A stretch of 64,000 nt of DNA. Origin: Desulfuromonas sp. Its GTDB lineage: Bacteria > Desulfobacterota > Desulfuromonadia > Desulfuromonadales > BM501. The stretch spans positions 1 through 64,000 of the forward strand of contig NZ_PKUB01000038.1 of assembly GCF_002868845.1 (NCBI RefSeq), read 5' to 3'. Made by a program: the position numbers and the translations under genes. How positions within the stretch are numbered: the stretch's first letter is position 1; each line of letters begins with the position of its first letter. The notes under the pieces are model-generated. The model searched no databases. It was not told where the DNA came from and saw only the letters and a program-made list of their open reading frames with translations. Positions 9,250 to 21,900 of the stretch are shown in pieces.

Positions 9250-10560
9250 TTGATCGCAAGCATCCAAAACATCTTCAGCATCCCGGAACTGCGGCGGCGC
9301 CTTCTTTTCACCCTTGGCATGCTTGCGGTCTATCGCATTGGCTGTCATGTGCCGACCCCCGGGGTTGACGCCCAGGTTCTCGCCAAGTTCTTCGAGGGAA
9401 CCCAGGGGACCCTGCTCGGTCTGGTGAGCGCATTTACCGGCGGCGCGCTTGAGCGCATGACGGTCTTTGCCCTGGGTATCATGCCCTACATCAGCGCCTC
9501 GATTATCCTGCAGCTGCTCACCGTGGTCTTCGAACCGGTCGAGCGGCTGGCCAAGGAGGGGGAACAGGGGCGCAAGACGATCACCAAATGGACCCGCTAC
9601 GGAACCATCATTCTGTCGGTGGTTCAGGGGACGGGCATCGCCGTCGGGTTGCAGACCATGCGCGGCCCTGCCGGTGAACTGGTCGTTCCCGATCAGGGGG
9701 TTGGTTTCATCCTGCTGACCGTGATCACGCTGACAGCCGGTACCGCTTTTATCATGTGGCTCGGCGAGCAGATCACCGAGCGCGGCATCGGCAACGGCAT
9801 TTCGCTGATTATCTTCGCAGGCATCGTGGCCAACATGCCCGCGGCGCTGGTTAACTCCATCCGGCTTCTGCGCACCGGCGCCCTGTCGCCCTTCGTGATG
9901 ATCATCATCCTGCTCGTCATGGTGGCGGTCGTGGCGGCGATTATTTTCATGGAACGGGCCCAGAGGCGGGTCCCCATTCACTACGCCAAGCGCGTGGTGG
10001 GGATGCGCAACTACGGCGGCCAATCCAGCCACCTGCCCCTGAAAATCAACATGAGCGGCGTTATTCCGCCCATCTTCGCCAGTTCCATCATCATGTTCCC
10101 GGCGACCGTGGCGAACCTTGTCGATGTGCCCTGGGTGCAAACCGTTGCCTCGATGATGACCCCCAGTCATTGGCTCTACAACGTTTTATTCGTTGCATTC
10201 ATTGTCTTTTTCTGCTATTTCTACACGGCTGTCACATTCAACCCCGCAGACGTGGCGGAAAACGTCAAGAAACAGGGGGGCTACATTCCCGGTATCCGCC
10301 CGGGCAATGCGACGGCCGAGTACCTCGACACCGTGCTCAGCCGATTGACTTTTGCCGGGGCGATTTACGTCTCGGCCGTGTGCGTGCTCCCGACGATCCT
10401 CATCGGGCAGTTCAGCGTGCCCTTCTATTTCGGAGGCACCTCGCTGCTGATCGTCGTTGGGGTCGGACTCGACCTGGCTTCCCAGATCGAGGCGCACCTG
10501 ATTTCTCGATCCTATGAAGGATTTATGAAAGGCGTCACCATCAAAGGGCGGCGCGGATAG
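9250..10560 (+). CDS. secY: Protein translocase subunit SecY
   Basis: 436 residues from TTG 9250, the central ten-helix channel of the Sec translocon in the inner membrane. GAGG at 9237-9240 gives 9 nt spacing to the TTG and the product starts [16 protein letters not shown], as in related SecY proteins; an upstream in-frame start would run inside rplO. Conserved pieces include [26 protein letters not shown] and [14 protein letters not shown]. It is co-transcribed with the ribosomal genes; adk follows after 17 nt. Stop TAG. Confidence 0.97.
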   Translation: MIASIQNIFSIPELRRRLLFTLGMLAVYRIGCHVPTPGVDAQVLAKFFEGTQGTLLGLVSAFTGGALERMTVFALGIMPYISASIILQLLTVVFEPVERLAKEGEQGRKTITKWTRYGTIILSVVQGTGIAVGLQTMRGPAGELVVPDQGVGFILLTVITLTAGTAFIMWLGEQITERGIGNGISLIIFAGIVANMPAALVNSIRLLRTGALSPFVMIIILLVMVAVVAAIIFMERAQRRVPIHYAKRVVGMRNYGGQSSHLPLKINMSGVIPPIFASSIIMFPATVANLVDVPWVQTVASMMTPSHWLYNVLFVAFIVFFCYFYTAVTFNPADVAENVKKQGGYIPGIRPGNATAEYLDTVLSRLTFAGAIYVSAVCVLPTILIGQFSVPFYFGGTSLLIVVGVGLDLASQIEAHLISRSYEGFMKGVTIKGRRG

Positions 10561-10577
10561 TTTACGAGGGACTTGTT

Positions 10578-11225
10578 ATGAAGTTGATTCTGCTCGGCCC
10601 CCCCGGCGCCGGCAAGGGGACCCAGGCCAAGATGCTGACCGAGCGGTTCCGGATTCCGCAGATTTCCACTGGCGATATTCTGCGAGGCGCCGTTAAAGAG
10701 GGGACTCCCATGGGGGTCAAGGCAAAGTCCTACATGGATGCCGGAGGGTTGGTTCCCGATGAGGTCGTTGTGGGGATTGTCCGCGAGCGGCTCCAGAAGG
10801 ACGACTGCGCTACCGGGTTCATCCTCGACGGCTTCCCCCGTACCGTTGGTCAGGCCGACGCCCTCAAGGGCACGCTTCAGGACCTCGACAAGGATCTCGA
10901 CGCGGTTCTCGCTCTGGAGGTTGACGCCGAGGCCCTGGTCGAACGACTGACCGGTCGGCGGACTTGCCGCGAGTGCGGACAGGGTTTCCATGTCAAGTTC
11001 GACCCTCCTGCCGAGGAGGGCAAGTGCGACAGCTGCGGCGGTGACCTGATTCAGCGCGATGATGATCAGGAGTCGACAATTCGAAAGCGTCTTCATGTTT
11101 ATGATGAGCAGACCGCGCCACTTATCGCCTACTACGGCGAGGGGGGGCTGCTGACGTGCATCGACGGCATGCAGGAGATCGGTTCCGTTCAGGAAAAACT
11201 CCTGTCGGCCCTCCAGGCCAGCTGA
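10578..11225 (+). CDS. adk: Adenylate kinase, zinc-binding long form
   Basis: 215 residues. It interconverts ATP and AMP with 2 ADP in the cytosol. The P-loop GPPGAGKGTQA is at residues 7-17 and the LID domain has four cysteines (Cys130, 133, 150, 153) of the zinc-binding type. Its position between secY and map is the common arrangement in this ribosomal cluster. The stop TGA is followed after one base by the map GTG start. Confidence 0.98.
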   Translation: MKLILLGPPGAGKGTQAKMLTERFRIPQISTGDILRGAVKEGTPMGVKAKSYMDAGGLVPDEVVVGIVRERLQKDDCATGFILDGFPRTVGQADALKGTLQDLDKDLDAVLALEVDAEALVERLTGRRTCRECGQGFHVKFDPPAEEGKCDSCGGDLIQRDDDQESTIRKRLHVYDEQTAPLIAYYGEGGLLTCIDGMQEIGSVQEKLLSALQAS

Positions 11226-11226
11226 G

Positions 11227-11973
11227 GTGATCGTTCTCAAGTCCCGCGAAGAAATCGATCGCATGCGGGACGCCGGGGGGATGGTCGCTGAGATTCTGGA
11301 GATCCTCCGGGAGAGGGTGGCGCCCGGCGTTACCACTGCCGAGCTGGACCGGATTGCCGAAGCCGAATGCATCAGGCGCAAGGCCAAGCCGGCATTCAAG
11401 GGATACGGTGGGTTTCCGTTTACCATCTGTTCCTCGCCTAACGAGCAGGTGGTTCACGGGTTCGCGAATGAGCAGCCCCTGCGCGAGGGGGACATCCTGA
11501 GCATCGACTTCGGGGTGATCTACAAGGGGTTTTACGGCGACGCGGCCGTGACCCTTCCGGTCGGCTACATCGACCGCGACAAGCAGCATCTGCTGCGGGT
11601 CACTGAGGAATCGCTCCAAAAGGCTATCGCTGCGGCGGTCGTCGGCGGCAGGCTCAGCGACATTTCCCACGCGGTTCAGAGCCACGCGGAGAAAGAAGGG
11701 TTCAGCGTGGTCCGCGAGTTTGTCGGCCACGGCATCGGTCGGCAACTCCACGAGGCGCCGCAGATCCCCAACTTCGGCCCTGCGGGTCAGGGGCCACGGC
11801 TCAAGGCCGGAATGACCCTGGCCATCGAGCCGATGATCAACGCCGGCGGGCCGGGGGTCAAGATACTCAAGGACGGCTGGACCGCGGTGACCCTCGACGG
11901 AAAGGCTTCGGCCCACTTCGAGCACACTGTGGCCGTTACCGAGGCGGGGCCCGAGATCCTGACCCTGGGTTGA
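11227..11973 (+). CDS. map: Methionine aminopeptidase, type I
   Basis: 248 residues from GTG 11227. It removes the N-terminal methionine from new proteins. All five metal ligands of the family are seen: Asp94, Asp105, His168 (in GHGIG), Glu201 (in IEPM) and Glu232 (in HFEHTVAV). It is a short type I enzyme without a zinc-finger N-terminal extension. Closely linked to adk and probably co-transcribed. Confidence 0.98.
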   Translation: MIVLKSREEIDRMRDAGGMVAEILEILRERVAPGVTTAELDRIAEAECIRRKAKPAFKGYGGFPFTICSSPNEQVVHGFANEQPLREGDILSIDFGVIYKGFYGDAAVTLPVGYIDRDKQHLLRVTEESLQKAIAAAVVGGRLSDISHAVQSHAEKEGFSVVREFVGHGIGRQLHEAPQIPNFGPAGQGPRLKAGMTLAIEPMINAGGPGVKILKDGWTAVTLDGKASAHFEHTVAVTEAGPEILTLG

Positions 11974-12070
11974 TAGAATTTCCGGGCTTACGCTCTGCGG
12001 GGCCGGTCCGGCGAGGTTTTTATTTTGTTTTCAAGGTCAAATTCATCGCTTCACGCAAAGGAACGCATCC
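11974..12070 (+). other. Gap between map and rpmJ
   Basis: This 97-nt gap is AT-richer than its surroundings (a TTTTTATTTTGTTTTC stretch near 12017-12032) and is the place where many bacteria carry infA. No infA-like frame is present. The stretch may hold a promoter for the alpha-operon part, but I see no convincing -35/-10 pair. Confidence 0.4.
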
Positions 12071-12184
12071 ATGAAAGTCCGAGCTTCGGTCAAGGCCATC
12101 TGCGACAAGTGCAAGGTCATCAAGCGCAAGGGGATCGTCCGGATCATCTGTGAAAACCCCAAGCATAAGCAGAGACAGGGATAA
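12071..12184 (+). CDS. rpmJ: 50S ribosomal protein L36, zinc-binding
   Basis: 37 residues, the smallest ribosomal protein. It starts [15 protein letters not shown] and has the zinc ligands Cys11, Cys14, Cys27 and His32. The stop is TAA at 12182-12184. It lies just before rpsM, its usual place. Confidence 0.96.
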   Translation: MKVRASVKAICDKCKVIKRKGIVRIICENPKHKQRQG

Positions 12185-12205
12185 CGGGATTAGGAGGATC
12201 AGACA

Positions 12206-12574
12206 TTGGCACGCATTGCAGGTATCGATTTACCGAGGAATAAGCGGATAGAGATTGCACTTACCTATATCTATGGCATCGGACGCTCCTCGTCTCAGAG
12301 CATTCTGGGAAAAGCCGGGGTCGACCGGAGCACCCGGTCGGACGATCTGACCGAGGCCGAAGTCGCCAAGATCCGCGAGATCATCGACCGGGAAGAGAAG
12401 GTCGAGGGCGATCTGCGTCGCGAGATTTCCATGAACATCAAGCGACTGATGGACCTCGGCGCCTATCGCGGGCTGCGCCATCGCAGCGGGCTGCCGGTGC
12501 GGGGGCAGAAGACGAAGACCAACGCCCGTACCCGCAAGGGACCCCGCAAAACCGTGGCCGGTAAGAAGAAATAA
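12206..12574 (+). CDS. rpsM: 30S ribosomal protein S13
   Basis: 122 residues from TTG 12206 behind AGGAGG; the product starts [20 protein letters not shown] in full agreement with S13. The basic tail [18 protein letters not shown] contacts P-site tRNA in known structures. First of the run rpsM-rpsK-rpsD-rpoA-rplQ. Confidence 0.98.
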   Translation: MARIAGIDLPRNKRIEIALTYIYGIGRSSSQSILGKAGVDRSTRSDDLTEAEVAKIREIIDREEKVEGDLRREISMNIKRLMDLGAYRGLRHRSGLPVRGQKTKTNARTRKGPRKTVAGKKK

Positions 12575-12585
12575 TTGGAGGAACG

Positions 12586-12981
12586 ATGGCTAAGCCAGGC
12601 AAAAGAGTCGTTAGGAAAAAGACGGAAAAGAAGAACGTCGCCAATGGGATCGCCCACATCCAGGCGACCTTTAACAACACCATTATCACCATTACCGACG
12701 TTAACGGCAACGTGATCTCCTGGGCTACTGCCGGGGGCAAGGGTTTCAAGGGCTCGCGCAAGAGCACCCCCTTCGCCGCCCAGATGGCCGCCGAGGATGC
12801 CGCCAAGCGGGCGCAAGAGCACGGCATGCGCTCCGTAGAGGTTCGGGTCAAAGGACCGGGTTCCGGTCGCGAGTCGGCGCTGCGCGCTTTGTCCTCAGTC
12901 GGCCTCGGCATCAGCGTGATCAAGGATGTCACCCCGATTCCTCACAACGGCTGCCGCCCGCCCAAGCGCAGAAGAGTCTAA
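12586..12981 (+). CDS. rpsK: 30S ribosomal protein S11
   Basis: 131 residues, normal for S11. Conserved segments are [31 protein letters not shown] and the tail [17 protein letters not shown]11 lines the platform of the 30S subunit where mRNA leaves. GGAGG upstream; 11 nt after rpsM. Confidence 0.99.
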   Translation: MAKPGKRVVRKKTEKKNVANGIAHIQATFNNTIITITDVNGNVISWATAGGKGFKGSRKSTPFAAQMAAEDAAKRAQEHGMRSVEVRVKGPGSGRESALRALSSVGLGISVIKDVTPIPHNGCRPPKRRRV

Positions 12982-13001
12982 CCCCATAAGGAGGAAGAAC
13001 G

Positions 13002-13631
13002 TTGGCTAGATATAGTGGTCCCGTCTGCCGGCAGTGCCGGAGGGAGAACATGAAGCTGTTCCTGAAAGGGGACAGATGCTATACCGATAAGTGTGCCGTC
13101 GAGCGGCGCAACTACGCGCCCGGCCAGCACGGCCAGGGCCGCATCAAGGTGTCCGATTACGGCACCCAGTTGCGCGAGAAGCAGCGCGTGAAGCGCACCT
13201 ACGGCCTGCTGGAGAAACAGTTCCGCAGCTACTTCCAGAAGGCCGACCGCATGAAGGGGGTCACCGGCGAGAACCTGCTGGTCCTTCTCGAGCGGCGCCT
13301 CGACAGCATCATCTACCGCACCGGTTTCGGCACCTCCCGCGCCGAATCCCGCATGCTGGTCCGCCAGGGGCACTTCCTGGTCAACGGGCGCAAGGTCAAC
13401 GTCCCCTCCTATCTTGTGCGTCCCGGGGATACCGTTGAACTGCGTGAGAAGAGCCAGAAGGTGGCCCGCATCAACGAGGCCCTCGACGGGGTCATGCGGC
13501 GGGGCGTTCCCTCCTGGGTGGAGCTTGACCGGACCGCCTTCAAGGGAACCGTCAAGACCCTGCCGGTGCGCGCTGAGATGACCACTCCGGCCTTCCAGGA
13601 ACACCTCATCGTCGAGCTCTACTCCAAGTAG
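13002..13631 (+). CDS. rpsD: 30S ribosomal protein S4, zinc-binding
   Basis: 209 residues from TTG 13002 behind GGAGGAAG. S4 starts 30S assembly. The N-terminal cysteines (CRQC near residue 9-12, then C-x4-C in RCYTDKC) form the zinc site of the C+ type. The S4 RNA-binding domain is at about residues 98-160 ([26 protein letters not shown]). Stop TAG. Confidence 0.98.
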   Translation: MARYSGPVCRQCRRENMKLFLKGDRCYTDKCAVERRNYAPGQHGQGRIKVSDYGTQLREKQRVKRTYGLLEKQFRSYFQKADRMKGVTGENLLVLLERRLDSIIYRTGFGTSRAESRMLVRQGHFLVNGRKVNVPSYLVRPGDTVELREKSQKVARINEALDGVMRRGVPSWVELDRTAFKGTVKTLPVRAEMTTPAFQEHLIVELYSK

Positions 13632-13675
13632 CCTAGGGAGCAGTCGGCGAAACCACAACCACGGAGGGAGACCGA

Positions 13676-14692
<1,017 letters not shown>

Positions 14693-14738
14693 TCGACCTG
14701 CTCTTCGATAGGATAGAGAGAGAAAGGACCAGAACAAG

Positions 14739-15236
14739 ATGCGCCACAATAAATCCGGAAGACGGCTCGGCCGCAACTCCAGTCACAGCAAAGCCATGAT
14801 GCGGAACATGGTCACCTCCCTGCTCTATCTCGGGCAGATCAAGACCACCGACGCCCGGGCCAAGGAACTGCGCAAGCTCGCCGAGAAGATGATTACCCTC
14901 GGCAAGCGCGGCGACCTCCATGCCCGCCGCCAGGCCCTGCAGGTGATCATGGACCGCAAGGTCGTCGGCAAGCTCTTCGAAATGGTGGCTCCCCGCTACA
15001 AGGATCGCCCCGGCGGCTACACCCGCATCATCAAGCTGGGTCACCGCGCCGGCGACAACGCCTCCCTCTCCCTGATCGAACTGGTCGAAGAGGAGTTCAC
15101 CGCAAAGCCGAAGAAGAAGGCTCCCGCGCCGGCCAAGGCCGCGGCTCCCGCACCGGTCGTCGAAGAGGCCCCGGTCGAGGAGGCTGCCGCCGAAGAGGCC
15201 CCCGCCGCCGAAGCCGAGGACAAGAAAGAAGAGTAA
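14739..15236 (+). CDS. rplQ: 50S ribosomal protein L17 with Ala/Glu-rich tail
   Basis: 165 residues. Residues 1 to about 117 are a normal L17 ([39 protein letters not shown]). The remaining roughly 48 residues are a low-complexity Ala/Pro/Glu/Lys tail, longer than in E. coli (127 residues in total). Similar tails occur on L17 in some other bacteria. It ends the ribosomal cluster and is followed by a strong terminator. Confidence 0.97.
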   Translation: MRHNKSGRRLGRNSSHSKAMMRNMVTSLLYLGQIKTTDARAKELRKLAEKMITLGKRGDLHARRQALQVIMDRKVVGKLFEMVAPRYKDRPGGYTRIIKLGHRAGDNASLSLIELVEEEFTAKPKKKAPAPAKAAAPAPVVEEAPVEEAAAEEAPAAEAEDKKEE

Positions 15237-15268
15237 CACCGGAGACAACCCCGGACAGAGCGATTTAA

Positions 15269-15298
15269 GGGCAGGAAGCGCAGCTTCCTGCCCTTTTT
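15269..15298 (+). terminator. Intrinsic terminator of the ribosomal cluster
   Basis: A perfect 10-bp stem (GGGCAGGAAG / CTTCCTGCCC) with a 5-nt loop at 15269-15293 is followed by TTTTT at 15294-15298. It lies 32 nt after the rplQ stop and marks the end of the ribosomal operon. Confidence 0.92.
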
Positions 15299-15435
15299 GT
15301 ATTGGGGGGACTTGAGGGCCAAAGGGTCTTCAACCCTCAAGGCGAGGCGATGGTCCTCCGGCCGTTTCGGCCGCCCCGTCCTGGGGCGGTTGGGGCGACC
15401 CGCTTAAATGTTTTCAGGTGAGCACTGATCTTCTG

Positions 15436-15541
15436 CTCCCTTCTTCCCGGGGGAGACACTGGTCGAAGGCCGGACGAGGGGGGCTCGGGGGCGATGATGC
15501 CGCCGCCCCCGCCTTGACTCTCTCCCCCGGGGAGAGGGAAG
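15436..15541. repeat. Imperfect inverted repeat, nested
   Basis: CTCCCTTCTTCCCGGGGGAG near 15436-15455 and TCTCCCCCGGGGAGAGGGAA at 15521-15540 are near reverse complements. Between them GGGGGCG (about 15487-15493) and CGCCCCC (about 15504-15510) form an inner stem. The whole could fold as one long structure. No transposase or target-site duplication is recognisable. Confidence 0.5.
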
Positions 15542-15586
15542 TCCGTTAGGCAAAAGCGGAAGATTGATGCTGGTCAAGGAAATGAT

Positions 15587-15613
15587 TTGAAAACGTCGTT
15601 TAATTCTGATAAT
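15587..15613 (+). promoter_or_regulatory. Candidate sigma-70 promoter of the surface locus
   Basis: TTGAAA (15587-15592) and GATAAT (15608-15613) are separated by 15 nt, shorter than the optimum of 17. They lie in the only AT-rich part of this intergenic region. A second weaker -35 (TTGACC, 15640-15645) lacks a good -10. If correct, the transcript has a leader of about 300 nt. Confidence 0.3.
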
Positions 15614-15916
15614 AATGACCCACTTTAATGCTTTTTGATTTGACCTGTTTTGGGAATGCTTGGATTTATGGAGGAAACCCTGTCCCCCCTTCGGTGGGAT
15701 AAACCCCTTCCCTTATTCAAAGCGACCCTCAATAAAGGCCCGTGATCCCTGGTGGATCGCCCCTGCGCCGGAAACGGCCGTGGCTTCCTGTCCCAGGGAG
15801 GGACAGGTCCTTCCATCCACCCCATGCGACCTTGCCTGGGGCCGGGAGGAAAACGCAATGCTCACTGGTATGGACATATACATCCCCGCTCTGCCCCTCG
15901 AGGAGGAGAACATCCG

Positions 15917-18900
15917 ATGTTGAAGACAGACACGTCGCGCCGCCTGACCCTGTGCCTGCCGCTGTTCGCTCTGCTGGTCGCTTTCGGACTGCTGCTGGCC
16001 CCCTGCGGGGCGGCCCTGGCCGTCACGACCGGCCAGGTTGCGGGGATCACCGTGGATCCCGCCTCCGGGCTGGAGACCGGCGAGGACGGCACGACCGCAA
16101 CCTTCACCGTCGTTCTCGACGCGGCGCCGACTTTTGGCGGAAATGTCTACCTGACCGTCGCCAGCACGGACCCCACCGAGGGGGTGGCCTCCCCCGCCCT
16201 GCTGACCTTCACACCGAGTGACTGGGACACCCCCCAGACGGTGACCGTGACCGGATTCAACGACAACATGGTCGACGGGGACGTGACCTACTCGGTCACG
16301 GTGTCAGTCGGGCCTAACACGGACAACGTGCCCTCCGACACGTCCTACAGCGAGGTGGCCCCCGTCTCCGTTGAGCTGACCAACATCGACGTCGGCGCGC
16401 CGGTGGTCCTTCTCGGGCCCGTCTCGGGCGACACCGCCGAGGACGGCACGGCGGCGACCTTCGAGGTGGTCCTCGGCCAGGAGCCGACGGCGGACGTGTT
16501 CGTCGGCCTGTCGAGTTCCGACCTGTCCGAGGGGACGGTCGCCCCGGCGAGCCTGACCTTTACTTCCAGCGACTGGGACGCCCCCCAGACGGTGACCGTG
16601 ACCGGGGTGGACGACGCAGAGGCCGACGGCGACGTGGAGTTCACCATCGTGACCGCCGTGACCGTCTCCGGTGATCCGGCCTACGACGGCCGGAATCCCG
16701 GCGATGTCACCGTGGTAAACCGCGACGACGAGACCGCAGCAATCCGGGTCAGCGCCATCTCCGGAGACACCGCCGAGGACGGCACCGCGGCGACCTTCAC
16801 CGTGGTGCTGAGCAAGGCGCCGGTGTGCGATCCCGTGCCGGTTAACATGAGTGCGAGGGCGCCGCAGAGGCTCCAGGCTCACCCGGGGTGCGTGGTGGAG
16901 ATTCCCCTCTCCGTTTCGGACACGACCGAGGGGGACCTGGGTGACGTCACCTCCCTGACCTTTTCCGATGCTGATTGGAATGTCCCCCAGACGGTGACCG
17001 TGACCGGTTTGGACGATGCCGAGGTCGACGGCGACGTCGCCTACACGGTCGACCTCGGCCCGGCGAGCGCGGACGACCCGGACTACAACGACCTCGACCC
17101 GGACGACGTGGCTGTGACCAACCTCGACGACGAGGCGAACCCGGTCGTGATCACCCCCCTTTCCCTGACTGTCGGGGAGGACGGCACCAGCGCGACCTTT
17201 ACCGTGGTGCTGACCGAGAGCCCCGCCATTCGATTGGACCTCAACCTGTCGAGCTCGGACCCCGCCGAGGGGACGGTCTCCCCGGAGGTCCTGATCTTCT
17301 CCACTGGCAACTGGAACAGGCCCCAGACCGTGACCGTAACGGGGGTCGACGATTTCGAGGTCGACGGCGACGTGGCGTTCACCGTGGTCACTGAACCGCT
17401 GGTTGCCCCATTTGGCCAGTTTGTTACTGAGCCCCTCGCCGATTTCGACCCCCTCGACGTGACCGTGACGAACCTGGACGACGATGTGCCCGGAATCGTG
17501 GTGGGGGAGATCTCCGGAGACACCACCTAGGACGGGGTGACGGCGGAGTTCACCGTGGTGCTCAAGGTCGCCCCGACGGCGGCCGTGACCATCGACGTGT
17601 CGAGTTCCGACCTCTCCGAGGGGACCGTCGACGTCTCGCAGCTGACCTTTACCAGCGATGACTGGGACATCCCCAAGACGGTGATCGTGACCGGGGTAGA
17701 CGACGCCCTCTCCGACGGCAAGCGGGTTTACACCATCGTCCTCGATCCGGGCGGATCGACCGATGTTGTCTATGCCGCCATTGACCCCGCCGAGGTGGCG
17801 GTGAACAACCTCGACAACGAGCCCTTCCCCGGCATCACGGTGGGCGCCCTTTCCGGCGACACCTCCGAGGGAGGCACTTCGGCGACCTTCACCGTCGTCC
17901 TCGACACCGAGCCCTCCGCCGAGGTGACCGTGGCCGTGACCAGCCTCGACACCAGCGAGGGGACGGTCGACGTCCCGAGCCTGACCTTCACCCCCGAGAA
18001 CTGGGACACCCCACGGGAGGTGACGGTGACCGGGGTGGACGATACCTTCAAGGACGGGGACGTGACCTACGACGTGCGCCTCGACCCGGCGGTCTCCGAC
18101 GACAATGCCTACGCCGGCATCGACCCCGACGACGTCTCGGTGACCAACGCCGACGACGAAGTGGCCGGGGTCACCCTGGGGAACGGGACTTTCGGCATAA
18201 TTGCGGACGCCTCCGGCGAAGGGAGCGAGCCGGGCTCCGCCGTGAGGCTGACTTTCCTTAACAATGCCTGGGGCACCACTGAGAACCCCTTCCTCGGCAC
18301 TGACTTCACCGTGGTCCTCGACTCGGCGCCGACGGCGGACGTGACCATCACCATCGCGAGTTCGGACCCCACAGAGGGGACGGTCTTACCGACGGAGCTG
18401 ACCTTCACCCCCGGGAACGGGACCGTCCCCCAGACGGTGACCGTGACCGGGGTGGACGACGATGTCCTCGACGGCGACGTGACCTACACCCTCACGCTCA
18501 CGGCCGCCTCGGGCGATGCGAACTACGACAATTTATTCCTTCCGGACGTCACCGTGACTAACCAGGACAACGAGCTGTCCGGGGTCACCCTCACTCCCAT
18601 CACCGGCGACACCGGGGAAGACGGCACGACGGCGACCTTCACCGTGGCCCTCGACACCGCGCCGACGGAGCCCGTGACCATTGGCGTGACGAGCTCGGAC
18701 ACCACCGAGGGGACGGTCTCCCCGGAAGAGTTGACCTTCACCGCCGCCGACTGGTCCACTTCCCAGACAGTGACCGTGACCGGCGCAGACGATGCCATTG
18801 CCGACGGGGACGTAGCCTACACGATCATCCTCGCCCCGGCGGTTTCCATGGATCCGGCTTACGGCGGGATCGACCCCGCCGACGTTCTCGTGACCAACGT

Positions 18901-21900
18901 CGACGACGAAGCGCCCGGCCTCATGCCGGGGATCTCCGTCGGCGCAATCTCCGGGGACACCTCGGAGGAGGGCGCGACGGCGACCTTCACCGTGGTTCTC
19001 GACACCGCGCCCTCTGAGGACGTGACGATCGGGGTGACGAGCAACGACCTGACCGAGGGGACCGTCGACAAGGCGACCTTGACCTTCACCTCCAGCAACT
19101 GGGACACCCCCCAGACGGTGACCGTGACCGGGGTGGCCGACGCCCTCGATGACGGCAACATCGATTACAAGGTGATCCTCGCCCCGGCGGTCTCGCTTGA
19201 TGCGGCCTACGCCGGGATCGACCCCGCCGACGTGGGGTTGACCAACCGGGACGCCGCCGCAGAGCTCATCACCGTCGGCCCCGTCTCCGGCGACACCGCC
19301 GAGGACGGCACCCAGGCGACCTTCACCGTGGTCCTCGGCCAGGCGCCGACGGCGGACGTGAGCATCGCCCTGTCGAGCTCGGACCTCTCCGAGGGGATCG
19401 TCTCCCCCGCGGAGCTGACCTTCACTCCTGCGAACTGGGAAACCCCCCAGACGGTGACCGTGACCGGCGTGGACGACACCGTCGATGACGGCGACGTGGC
19501 CTTCACGATCGTGACGGCCCCTGCGGTCTCGGCAGACACGGCCTTCTCCGGGCGGGACACCGCCGATGTGGAGCTGGCCAACGTCGACGACGAAATCATC
19601 GAAATCGTCGCGAGCGCCGTCTCCGGCGATACCAAAGAGGACGGCACGACGGCGACCTTCACTGTGGTCCTCGGCACGACCCCGACGGCGGAGGTGACCG
19701 TGGCGGTGTCGAGCTCTGACACCTCGGAGGGGACGGTCTTACCGGCGAGCCTGACCTTCACCCCGACCAACGCCCTCACCCCCCAGACCGTGACGGTCAC
19801 CGGGGTCGACGACACCGTGGACGACGACGACACGGCCTACACGGTCGTCCTCGCCGCGGCCTCCTCGTCTGATACGGACTACAATACTCTCGACCCGGAC
19901 GACGTGGCGGTGACCAACCTCGACGACGACACCGCCGGGATCACCGTCGGAGCCGTCTCCGGCGACACCGCAGAGGACGGCACGACAGCGACCTTCACCG
20001 TGGTCCTGGACACGGTCCCGACGGCGAACGTGACCGTGGCGGTGTCGAGTTCCAACACGGCCGAGGGGACGGTCTCCCCGACGAGCCTGATCTTCACCCC
20101 GGCCAACGCCCTTTCCCCCCAGACCGTGACCGTCACCGGGGCGGACGACGACCTCGACGACGGCGACGTGGACTACACGGTCGTCCTTGCCGCAGCCGTC
20201 TCGACCGACGGGAAATACAACACCGTCGATCCCTCCGACGTTCCGGCGACCAACCTGGACGACGACGAGACCCCGGTGGTGACCGCCGCACAGTCCTTCA
20301 GCGTGGCCGAGAACAGCGCGGCGACGACCTCCGTCGGCACCGCCGCCGCCACCGACGGCGACGCCGGCACGACTTTCCAGGCCTGGACCATCACCACCAA
20401 CGCCAACCCGGACGGTGACGCCGACCTTGCCTTCGCCATCGATCCTGCGACCGGCGCGATCACCGTCAACGACGCCGGCGACCTCGACCGGGAGACGAAC
20501 GCCAGCCTGACCGTCTCGGTGACCGTCTCCGACGGCGCCAACACCTCGGCTCCCGAGACGCTTACCGTCAACATCACCGACGTCAACGACGTCGCCCCGG
20601 AGGTGACCGCGGCCCAGACCTTCACGGTGCCGGAGAACAGCCCGCAGGCGACAGCCGTCGGCACCGCCGCCGCCACCGACGGCGACACCAGCCCCACGAC
20701 CTTCCAGGGCTGGGCGATCACCGTCAACCCCAACCCGGACGGCGACAGCGATCTGGCCTTCGCCATCGACCCGGCGACGGGCGCCATCACCGTCAACGAT
20801 CCGGGCGACCTCGACTACGAGAGCAACCCCAGTCTGACCGTCTCCCTGACCGTCTCCGACGGGGTCAACACCTCTGCGGCCCAGACCGCCGTCGTGAACC
20901 TGACCGAGGTTAACGACGCGCCGACCATCGACAGCGCCGTTCCGGCCGCGGCGACGGAGAACGTGGAATACAGCTACACGCCGGCCGTCACCGATCCCGA
21001 CGGGCCGGGGGCGACCTGGAGCGTCCTCGCCGCGGACACCTGCGGCGGCGCCTTCGCCGCCGGTATCTACGCCTTCACCCCCGGCGACGACCCGCCGGCC
21101 GACTGCGTCGTGTCGGTGCAGGTCTGTGACGGCGGCACTCCCGAGGAGTGCGCCGAGCAGAGCGCCGCGGTGACCATCACCGCGGTCAACGACGCCCCGA
21201 TCATCGGCAGCGCTGTGCCGGCCGCGGCGACGGAGAACGTGGAATACAGCTACACGCCGGCCGTCACCGACCCCGACGGGCCGGGGGCGAACTGGAGCGT
21301 GCTTGGCGACGACACTTGCGGCGGCGCCTTCGCCGCCGGCAGCTACGCCTTCACCCCCGGAGACGACCCGGCGGCCGACTGCCTGGTTTCGATCCGGGTC
21401 TGCGACGGCGGCACCCCCGAGGAGTGCGCCGAGCAGAGCGGCGCGGTGACCATCACCGCGGTCAATGACGCGCCGACCATCGACAGCGCGCCTCCGGCCG
21501 CGGCGACGGAGAACGTGGAATACAGCTACACGCCGGCCGTCACCGATCCCGACGGGCACGGCACGACCTGGAGCGTCCTCGCCGCCGACACCTGCGGCGG
21601 CGCCTTCGCCGCCGGCAGCTACGCCTTCACCCCCGGAGACGCCCCGGCGACCGACTGCCTGGTTTCGATCCGGGTCTGCGACGGCGGCACCCCCGAGGAG
21701 TGTGGCGAGCAGAGCGGCACCGTGACCATCACCGCGGTCAACGACGCGCCGGTGGCGACGGACGACGGCATCTCCATCCGGGAGGACAACAGCATCACCT
21801 TTTCGCCCCTGGGTAACGACTTTGACGTGGACGGCGACGTCCTGACCATCGTGGCGGTCACCAACCCTGCCCACGGTCGCGTGACCGACAACGGGAACCG

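Larger units (their letters stand above)
15299..15916 (+). other. Structured non-coding region and long leader
   Basis: About 620 nt without a supported gene. 15350-15400 has two small hairpins (GGCCG-TTT-CGGCC and GCCCC-GTCCT-GGGGC). 15436-15541 holds an imperfect inverted repeat with an inner stem. 15580-15670 is distinctly AT-rich and is the likely promoter region of the surface-protein gene. The following 240 nt may be its 5' leader; it has an 8-bp hairpin at 15787-15807 (CCTGTCCC / GGGACAGG) and a GNRA-capped stem at about 15765-15777. I could not match it to a known riboswitch. Confidence 0.6.

Noticed and set aside
15640-15916. A c-di-GMP or cGAMP (GEMM-type) riboswitch in the surface-protein leader
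   Set aside because: There is a GNRA-capped stem, but the conserved GGGACGCAAAGCC-like core is missing.
20924-21751. Regularly spaced repeats that could be mistaken for a CRISPR array
   Set aside because: The period is 276 bp, the repeats are coding and continuous, and there are no short spacers or cas genes.
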